A stretch of DNA of 7,821 nt from Verrucomicrobiales bacterium (GTDB taxonomy: Bacteria > Verrucomicrobiota > Verrucomicrobiia > Verrucomicrobiales > V1-33), in the NCBI GenBank assembly GCA_023253575.1, contig JALRGB010000583.1, positions 1 to 7,821 of the forward strand, read 5' to 3'. The translations under genes and the position numbers were made by a program. Of the stretch, positions 1-6,100 are shown piece by piece. The notes below the pieces were generated by a model. That model was not told the origin of the DNA. It worked only from the letters and a program-made list of their open reading frames with translations, and ran no database searches. How positions within the stretch are numbered: the stretch's first letter is position 1; the number at the start of each line of letters is the position of its first letter.

Positions 1-103
1 TGGGCAGGCGCTGGTCGTATTCGCGGATGCCATCGTAGACATGGGGCCGCAGTTCGGGCTCGGCGGCTCCGTTCTTTCGTGGCGGGAAAGCGGGGTCACT
101 CAT
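1..103 (-). CDS. ccoP: CcoP, diheme subunit III of cbb3 oxidase (N-terminal fragment, runs off the window)
   Basis: Only the first 34 codons are inside the window. They begin at an ATG on the minus strand at 103 and are open to the left edge. The visible protein starts MSDPAFPPRKNG and contains HVYDGIREYDQRLP, which matches the conserved cytoplasmic N-terminal motif of CcoP (H-x-YDGI-x-E-x-D-x-x-LP) just before its membrane anchor. From the family, the missing part should carry one or two membrane segments and two CxxCH c-type haem sites that pass electrons from soluble cytochrome c towards CcoO. The start overlaps the ccoQ stop by 8 bases (ATGAGTGA), which suggests translational coupling. 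A GGAG lies about 10 bases upstream. The motif and the position directly after ccoNO-ccoQ make the call secure despite the short length. Confidence 0.88.
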   Translation of the reverse strand, partial: MSDPAFPPRKNGAAEPELRPHVYDGIREYDQRLP

Positions 104-323
104 GGCGGGTGGTCTCCGGTGCGGGGTGTTCAGAAGCAAAGGGAAGCCGGGAAAGCTTGTCCGCGGCAATTTTCTGGAGCCTCCATGCGCGGAGAACGGC
201 TCCGAGAAAAACGAGAAAGGTCAGAAGAAAGCCAGTCAGAGCCGTCAGCTGGCTCCAAGTCTCCGGGGTGACGCGACGGAACATGGACGTAAGGAGCGGG
301 CGATGGGCGAGGGGTGGTGCCAT
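96..323 (-). CDS. ccoQ: CcoQ-like small membrane subunit of cbb3 oxidase
   Basis: A 75-residue protein with one clear membrane segment at about residues 25-45 (GFLLTFLVFLGAV core). An arginine-rich cytoplasmic flank follows (RAWRLQK), then ADKLSRLPF and a polar tail. A single helix followed by basic residues and a short LPF/LPL-type motif is the usual form of CcoQ/FixQ, a small subunit thought to stabilise the assembled oxidase. The position between ccoNO and ccoP is the canonical one. The start is uncertain: I chose ATG at 323, but GTG at 344 would add seven residues and ATG at 284 (MFRRVTPETW) would give a 62-residue form nearer the usual CcoQ size. None has a good Shine-Dalgarno. The gene begins 39 bases after the ccoNO stop and its TGA overlaps the ccoP start. 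Sequence conservation in CcoQ is low, so the name rests largely on context. Confidence 0.72.
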   Translation of the reverse strand: MAPPLAHRPLLTSMFRRVTPETWSQLTALTGFLLTFLVFLGAVLRAWRLQKIAADKLSRLPFASEHPAPETTRHE

Positions 324-362
324 GATCAAGAATCCGGACACCACCCGCTCGCTTTGGTGTGT

Positions 363-2816
363 TTAGTGTGGTGCGGGGTGGGAGAGAGTCGTGTTCGCGG
401 CTGTTTTGACGGTGGCCGCCGGGGTGGGGGGGGCGGCGGCGGGCGCGGTGGGCGAGGCGGGCGAGGTGGGCGTGGCGCGAAGATCGGTGAAGTGCCCAAG
501 TTTCTGCAGATACGCAATCATGGCGATAATCTGCTTTTCAGGATCGACAAAGGCTCCGCGCGCTCGCAAGTCCTTGGCGATTTCTATTCCTTGTTCCAGT
601 GCTCTCTGTTCAATGACGTTGCGAGTCATCGCGGGGTATGGGACACCCAATTTTTGTTGGGCGGCAATTTTGTCTGGCAGGGATTTTATATCCGTGTTTT
701 TCCGTTCCAGCCAGTGGTAGCTGGGCATGTTCGACCCCTGAGAAATCTGCCTGGGGTCGACCAGATGCTGGTAGTGCCAGAGGTTGTCTTTTTTGTTGGT
801 GCCGGTCCCCTCGCGGGCTAGGTCTGGCCCCGTGCGTTTGCTGCCCCATTGGAATGGGTGGTCATAGATTGATTCGCCGAGGCGCGACCAGTCACCGTAC
901 CGCAGGATGTCGGGGGCCAGCGTTCTGATTTGCTGACTGTGGCAGTTGTAACATCCTTCGCTGATGTAGAGGTCGCGTCCGGCTAGTTCGAGCGGGCTGT
1001 AGAGTTGCTGGATTCGATCCTCGACATTTTTGTCCCGGTTGAGGATGACGGTGGGCAGGATCTGGACGGCGCCTCCGATCGCGACGGCGATAAACGCCAG
1101 CGTGGTGAAGGGGGCCCAGTTGTGAAGGAGCTTCTCATGCCAAGTCGACCAGTCGGACTGGTGTTTTTTAAAGCTTTTGACGGTCATGACCGAAAAGATC
1201 AAGCCGAGAGCCAGACTGGGAAGGGCGACGAGCTGGTGGTCGCGGGCGACCAACCAGAAAGTATAGGCGGCGATGGTCACCAATGACCAAGCGACCGGAC
1301 GGTTGAGCAGGACGCCCTCGATCAAGCCCATGCGCTGCTCTGCGGGTACGCCTTCGATGACAACTTCCACGCGGCCATTGACCGGAGCTTTTTTGCGAAT
1401 GCTGAGCCACACGTTGACGACGAGCAGGATGAATCCCGACAGGTAGAGCACTCCGCCGATGGCCCGGAACAGCATCATCGGGCGAATGGCGTCCAAGGTT
1501 TCCAAAAACCGGTACTTGGGCGTGCCTTCATCCGTCACCTCGCTCAGCATCAAACCTTGGGTGATTCCTGAGACCCACATGGCCCCGACGTAAAAAAGTA
1601 TGCCGACCAGACCGAGCCAGAAATGCATATTGGCCCACGACTCGCGGTGGAGTTTGGTATCCCACAGGCGCGGCACCAGCCAGTAAATCATGCCAGCTGC
1701 CATAAAACCATTCCACCCCAAGGTCCCGGAGTGAACGTGGCCGATTGTCCAGTCGGTGTAATGCGAGAGCTGGTTGACGGCGCGGATGGCCAGCAATGGG
1801 CCCTCAAAGGTCGCCATACCGTAAAATGTGACCCCGGCGGCGAAAAATTTGATGACTGGATCCGTTCGCAGCCGACCCCATGCGCCCCGCAGAGTGAGTA
1901 GTCCGTTCAGCATGCCGCCCCAACTAGGGGCCCAGAGCATGAGCGAAAATGTCATGCCAAGCCCCTGCAGCCAGCCCGGTAGTCCGGTGTGCAGTAAATG
2001 ATGCGGCCCAGCCCAAATGTATAAAAAAACAAGCGACCAAAAATGGACGATCGAAAGCCGGTACGAATAGACAGGGCGATCAGCCGCTTTCGGCATAAAA
2101 TAGTACATGATCCCGAGAATCGGGGTGGTAAGGAAAAAGGCGACGGCATTGTGCCCGTACCACCACTGCACCAACGCGTCCTGCACCCCGCCAAAGACGG
2201 GGTAACTGTGCGTCAAACTGGTCGGCAACGAAAGGTGGTTGACGATGTATAGCATGGCCACCGTCACAATTGTGGCGATGTAAAACCAGAGGGCGACATA
2301 CAGCGACGGTTCGTTCCGACGCTTCAAGGTGAGGAAAAAATTGAGAGCAAAAACAACCCAGATGAAAGCCACGGCACTATTTATCGGCCAGATCAGCTCG
2401 GCATACTCTTTGCCCCGCGTCAATCCAGCCGGGAGAGTCACGGCCGCCGCGACAATAATCAGCTGCCATCCCCAAAAATGCAGGCCCGACAATAGATCAG
2501 AGGCCATGCGCGCTTTGCACAGTCTCTGCGTGGAATAGTAAATTCCGGCAAACATCATGTTGCCAACAAACGCGAAAATGGCCGCATTGGTGTGCAGCGG
2601 TCGCAGCCGCCCGAAAGTCAGCCACTCCAATCCCTCCGACTGAATTACTCCGAAAGTGAGCGTCTCAATGAACTTTCCGTTCATCTGCCAATAGTTCAGC
2701 TGAAAGGCGACCAGCACGCCCGCTAGCATGGCCACCACCCCCCAGATCAAAGTGGCAATCACAAACCGGCGCACTGACCGGTCGTCATATTCAATGGTTA
2801 TTCTCTGCGCGTTCAT
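363..2816 (-). CDS. ccoNO: Fused cbb3-type cytochrome c oxidase subunits I and II (CcoNO)
   Basis: An 817-residue fusion of the catalytic subunit CcoN (about 1-476) and the monohaem cytochrome CcoO (about 560-780). It reduces O2 to water at high affinity in the cytoplasmic membrane. Visible ligands are His75 (RPLHTN, low-spin haem b), His222 (YGHN, CuB), Tyr266 and His272/His273 (YIWAGPHH, the cross-linked Tyr and CuB ligands of this family), and His360/His362 (GHVH, haem ligands). CcoO has CYNCH at 622-626, DHPFQWGSKRTGPDLAR, and Met697 in SNMPSY as the likely axial ligand. Two extra hydrophobic stretches lie in the linker (about 505-523 and 527-546). The C-terminus is a Pro/Ala/Thr-rich tail from about 781. 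I chose ATG at 2816 (MNAQRITIEY) because the 44 residues encoded further upstream are Cys/Arg-rich, not CcoN-like, and overlap the preceding gene. This start overlaps that gene's stop by 26 bases. Confidence 0.97.
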   Translation of the reverse strand: MNAQRITIEYDDRSVRRFVIATLIWGVVAMLAGVLVAFQLNYWQMNGKFIETLTFGVIQSEGLEWLTFGRLRPLHTNAAIFAFVGNMMFAGIYYSTQRLCKARMASDLLSGLHFWGWQLIIVAAAVTLPAGLTRGKEYAELIWPINSAVAFIWVVFALNFFLTLKRRNEPSLYVALWFYIATIVTVAMLYIVNHLSLPTSLTHSYPVFGGVQDALVQWWYGHNAVAFFLTTPILGIMYYFMPKAADRPVYSYRLSIVHFWSLVFLYIWAGPHHLLHTGLPGWLQGLGMTFSLMLWAPSWGGMLNGLLTLRGAWGRLRTDPVIKFFAAGVTFYGMATFEGPLLAIRAVNQLSHYTDWTIGHVHSGTLGWNGFMAAGMIYWLVPRLWDTKLHRESWANMHFWLGLVGILFYVGAMWVSGITQGLMLSEVTDEGTPKYRFLETLDAIRPMMLFRAIGGVLYLSGFILLVVNVWLSIRKKAPVNGRVEVVIEGVPAEQRMGLIEGVLLNRPVAWSLVTIAAYTFWLVARDHQLVALPSLALGLIFSVMTVKSFKKHQSDWSTWHEKLLHNWAPFTTLAFIAVAIGGAVQILPTVILNRDKNVEDRIQQLYSPLELAGRDLYISEGCYNCHSQQIRTLAPDILRYGDWSRLGESIYDHPFQWGSKRTGPDLAREGTGTNKKDNLWHYQHLVDPRQISQGSNMPSYHWLERKNTDIKSLPDKIAAQQKLGVPYPAMTRNVIEQRALEQGIEIAKDLRARGAFVDPEKQIIAMIAYLQKLGHFTDLRATPTSPASPTAPAAAPPTPAATVKTAANTTLSHPAPH
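441..476. repeat. Four imperfect 9-base tandem repeats in the 3' end of ccoNO
   Basis: The plus strand shows four consecutive copies of GGGCGNGGY (441-449, 450-458, 459-467, 468-476). On the coding (minus) strand they encode the tripeptide-repeat tail ATPTSPASPTAP of CcoO. The GGG runs are separated by exactly six bases three times (441-470), so the plus strand also fits the usual G-quadruplex rule of four G-triplets with loops of seven bases or fewer. The plus strand is the template strand for ccoNO. An eight-G run lies nearby at 426-433. Whether a quadruplex forms is not known from sequence. Confidence 0.8.
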
Positions 2817-3000
2817 GGGAAACTTCGCCAATCCATGGCGGTACCGGCCCGGTGACCGGTGGATAATCCTCCTGCAGAGGCAGCAACGCTTCACGCTCAA
2901 CACATCCCGCATCGGGGCGTGTGGCCACCCGGATGAAAGCAACCACAAAAATGGCCGCTAAAATCAGGCTTAAAAAGACAGTGAGACTTAGGACTTCCAT
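2791..3000 (-). CDS. ccoS: Small single-helix protein in the ccoS position, probable CcoS-like cbb3 maturation protein
   Basis: A 69-residue protein starting MEVLSLTVFLSLILAAIFVV, with one N-terminal membrane helix (about residues 4-24). A hydrophilic tail follows, containing EREALLPLQED and PVPPWIGEV. CcoS proteins are short, have the same N-terminal single helix, and are needed to place cofactors in cbb3 oxidase. In Bacteroidetes-type operons ccoS stands directly before ccoNO, as here. The tail differs from the usual acidic CcoS ending, so this may be a divergent CcoS or a lineage-specific small subunit. The start at 3000 is fixed by an excellent Shine-Dalgarno. An upstream extension to 3093 is open but lacks protein-like character and is rejected. 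The last codons overlap the start of ccoNO by 26 bases. Confidence 0.62.
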   Translation of the reverse strand: MEVLSLTVFLSLILAAIFVVAFIRVATRPDAGCVEREALLPLQEDYPPVTGPVPPWIGEVSHERAENNH

Positions 3001-3004
3001 GATG

Positions 3005-3012
3005 CCTCCTTT
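3005..3012 (-). promoter_or_regulatory. Strong Shine-Dalgarno for the first gene of the oxidase operon
   Basis: On the minus strand AAAGGAGG ends four bases before the ATG at 3000. It is the only near-consensus ribosome binding site in the window and decides the start of the ccoS-like gene. The following gene, ccoNO, has no comparable site, so its translation may depend on coupling through the overlap. Confidence 0.8.
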
Positions 3013-3037
3013 GACGACCGGGAGGACGCCACGAGAG

Positions 3038-3062
3038 ATGACACACTCAGTGTCGAGGTCAT
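3038..3062. promoter_or_regulatory. Nested inverted repeat upstream of the oxidase operon
   Basis: ACACTCAGTGT (3043-3053) is a perfect inverted repeat around one base. It is flanked by ATGAC (3038-3042) and GTCAT (3058-3062), which also pair, leaving a four-base bulge on one side. It sits about 40 bases before the first start codon of the operon. It could be an operator half-site pair or a leader hairpin. It does not match the FNR/ANR consensus (TTGAT-N4-ATCAA) that controls many cbb3 operons. Its function is unknown and chance is possible. Confidence 0.3.
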
Positions 3063-3086
3063 AGTGCCCTGCTGGCCACGTTCCGC

Positions 3087-3123
3087 TCCGCACATCCTCC
3101 GAAGGCTTGCGCGGATTTTCTTT
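3087..3123. terminator. GC-rich hairpin between the CotH gene and the oxidase operon
   Basis: The arms 3087-3094 (TCCGCACA) and 3108-3115 (TGCGCGGA) form an 8-base stem. As minus-strand RNA all eight positions pair, one of them G-U; as plus-strand RNA one pair becomes an A-C mismatch. An inner CCT/AGG stem closes a TCGG tetraloop. On the plus strand the hairpin is followed by TTTTCTTT, as in an intrinsic terminator for antisense transcription. On the minus strand, the direction of the genes, there is no U-tract after it. It could therefore be a partial or factor-assisted terminator for the CotH transcript, an mRNA-stabilising structure, or a plus-strand terminator. No convincing sigma-70 promoter is visible in the rest of this 121-base gap. 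Confidence 0.4.
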
Positions 3124-6100
3124 ATGGTGCTAGGCTGATGCGCAGCCGGTAAAATTCCTGCGCAGAGGCGATGGAGGTGGCGTGGTTGATGACGGTGGCT
3201 TCCGGTTGTGGTCCAAAAGAAGCAAGGGTCGACCATGACGGTGGTCCTTCGAGGCGGGACGTGCGTTCGAGGATGGCGCGGCGCCCGGCGGGGAGCTCAA
3301 AGTGCAGCATGATGGATCCGTCTCCGGGGCTCGGAGTGGAGGCGCGCAGGTGCAGTCGACTGGAGGCGCGTCGGGGGTCAGTGTGAGCTAGAAATTCTTC
3401 GAGCGTATTCTGTCCGTCTCCATCGGAATCAAGCGTCGCATCGGCGGGGTCGCTGGTGGAAAACCCATGGATTGTTTCCCAAGTGTCGTCGATGCCATCT
3501 CCATCAAGGTCTGGTCCGGGTGGAAACCATTTTTCGGCCAGTGCACTCCAGACGGTTCCTTGTCGAACGCGAGCCCGCACCAGCGTGCGGCCGGGCACGG
3601 CGAGTGTGACGTCGGCGGTGGCGCTGCGGGCGGCCGGGTTGATGGTGCCGCCCCACTGGCGGGGGTCCTCGCCGGATGTCGTGTAGAACAGCGTGCCCGC
3701 GGCCGGGTTAGGATTGCTGAGGGTAGTGCCGCCGTCCGGGCTGAAGCGGGGTGCAGACACGGCGGGGAACAGGCCGGCCGCCTTGAGGCGGGTCAGCGCC
3801 GTGGCTGGCTGCCGCGACCAGTAATTTGCCGCCATCCAGTCGAGGTGCGGCAACCAAGCGTTTTCCCGCGTGTACGGCTGGCCCGGCCGGGTATGATTCA
3901 CCTGCGCATCGCCCCAACGTGCCGACTCGGCAACGAGAGCCCGGTCGATTTCAGCCACCCGGGCGCGCCAGCGTTCGAGACTCCGATTTTGAGTGAGGGC
4001 CCCATCGTCAAAAAGATGATGCTGCACGCGGTCGGCAAAGCGCATTCGGAATTCCGGGCTGCTCCGGAGCCGGGCATACACGCGGGTTGGCGTGCCATCG
4101 GCATTGGCTTCCGCATAGATCGGCCCCCACGCGCTGCGTGCATGTGCGGTGTTCACATTGGAGATTTCCTGATCCCAGACAAAAAACTGAAACCCTTCGG
4201 GATCTGGCCCGCGGGAGCGTCGCGCTCCCCACCAGTTGTGGTCGGGCCAGTCGTCGGCTCCCATGGCGATATGTAATATAATATAATCGATTAGGTTGTC
4301 GACATTCAGTAGGCGCGGCAGTGCGGGATCGCGGGTGCCGTCCGGTCGGAGACCCTGCACCCGGCGCAGACCGGCATCATTGCTAAGCTGGCCGCGGTTG
4401 GCCATCTGCAAAAGCTGGTCCCAGGCGGCGCGTGAGCCGTCCCGCAGTTCGGAGAAATCAGCCACCGTGTCCCATTCTTGTTCTGGTCCGCCGAGGTGCG
4501 CTGCCATGTGGCTGGCGGACGGAGTTTCCGTGACATTGTACAAGCCCCAGTACAAGCCATTCAGATACAAATGACAGTAGCGGCCGCGAAAATCTTCATG
4601 GCCCATGGCCAGATGGGAGTCGCGCGCCCATTGGTCCCGCACATAGCTGGCCCAGTCCCGATTCCATCGCTGATACGGTTCCCCATTCGGTCCGAGTCCA
4701 GAGGGGGCCCATTCTGTACACGGCCAGGTATCGGTAGAGCCCGCGCGCACGACCAGTTCGTCAAATTCTTCGACTGGCGACCCGGGGAATAACGGAAAAT
4801 TTAATGATGGGTGGCCGTATTCGCTGCGGAAACGCAGGCTGAATCCATGTTTGGGAGTGAAATTTTTATTGCGGCTGATGTTGCCGTGAATGCGCAGGCC
4901 GGCGGCCGCCCCAAATCCTTTTGGAGACGAGGGGTCGAGCCACTCCACGCTGGTCAGGCGTTCCCAAGTTTTGCCGCGGGCGGTGGGTTGGGTGTAGATT
5001 CCTGCCGGACCCCATAATCCAGCTGGGTCGCTGACTAGGCTCAGCGAGGGCAGTGCCAGCAGGCTTTCTCGCAAGGAATAACCCGGCGCCGGCGCCGGGC
5101 CGGGTACTCGCGGATCCATGGCAAAATCTCCCGGTGATCCGTCTGGCCAGACGTTCGGTGCGCCGGGGGGGCGCTGCTGCGCTGCTACTTGATCGATAAA
5201 CAGATAAGTGTGTGTGGTGACATCTGCTGGGGCCAGCGCCTCCTTGAAAGCGCTGGTTCGCAGCAGCGTGGTGCGCGTGATTTCGGTCTGCAGCGGCGAC
5301 GGGCCAGCGGTGCCATGGAGCCGCGTCGGCACCGAACCGTCCGTCGTGTAGACGATGGTGGCCCCCGGGGTCGCACAACTCAGGGTCGCTGTCACCGGTC
5401 CCTCGTAAAATCCCCGCTCCGGAGACACGGTCACCGGCTCGACAAAGCCGCTGACCCCAAGACCGTTGGCTTCACCCGGCGTCGGCGTCGTGAAAAATCG
5501 ACTTTCCTCCATGCGCCCGGCCCGGAGCTCTGGGCCCAGCAGAAATGTGCCGTCATTCACCCCATGGTTCAGTCCTTGCAGCGCCAAAACATTCACGCCG
5601 GGACGCAAGAGCGACGCGAAACGGCTGAGATCAAATTCCTCCGCAGTCATGGCCGCGCCGCGGTCGCGCTGAACCGTGGCCGCCGAGGTGTGAGTCAAAA
5701 CTTCCGGGGCATGGCGGCGCGCCACTTCCACTCCGTTCAGCCATGCCACAAATCCATCGTCATATTTCATCCGCATCATGAGTAGATTCGGCGGCTCCTC
5801 AGGCTCGATGGTCAATGGCACCCGGACATAGGCCGTGGTTTGGATGGTGTGCAGTGCGTCCCCGATGTCGGTGCCCAGCAGCGGCGTCAAGCGCCGCACG
5901 TCCGGTGGGCGTGCCCCTGCCGCCAGTGCGGCAATCTGCGCCGGCTCCAGCGCGGTTTCCCAGATGGCAAAATCATCGACTCGCCCGCGGTAACCCAAGG
6001 CGCCTGCCGAGTTCATGGCGCCGAGGAACAGGCTGCGAAGAACCGTCTGATTCGCTGTATTGACCGCTTCGTGAAGCAGTCGACCGTTCTGCCAGATCTG

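Noticed and set aside
102..821. 239-codon open frame on the plus strand with a glycine-rich stretch
   Set aside because: It lies antisense to ccoP, ccoQ and the 3' end of ccoNO, whose conserved motifs are clear. The glycine-rich part is the complement of the Pro/Ala tail. High GC explains the lack of stops.
2817..2948. 44-residue N-terminal extension of CcoNO
   Set aside because: The extra sequence is Cys/Arg-rich, lies almost entirely in the out-of-frame overlap with the ccoS-like gene, and is unlike CcoN. ATG at 2816 gives a normal CcoN start.
3058..3085. Possible sigma-70 promoter with TATGAC as -10 on the minus strand
   Set aside because: The -10 matches only four of six bases and no reasonable -35 lies about 17 bases upstream.
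3001..3093. Upstream extension of the ccoS-like protein
   Set aside because: It would bury the strong AAAGGAGG site inside the coding region and put 31 unlikely residues before a good membrane helix.
3467..4276. 269-codon open frame on the plus strand
   Set aside because: It is antisense to the CotH domain and C-terminal modules, with no recognisable domain and a composition typical of a GC-rich shadow frame.
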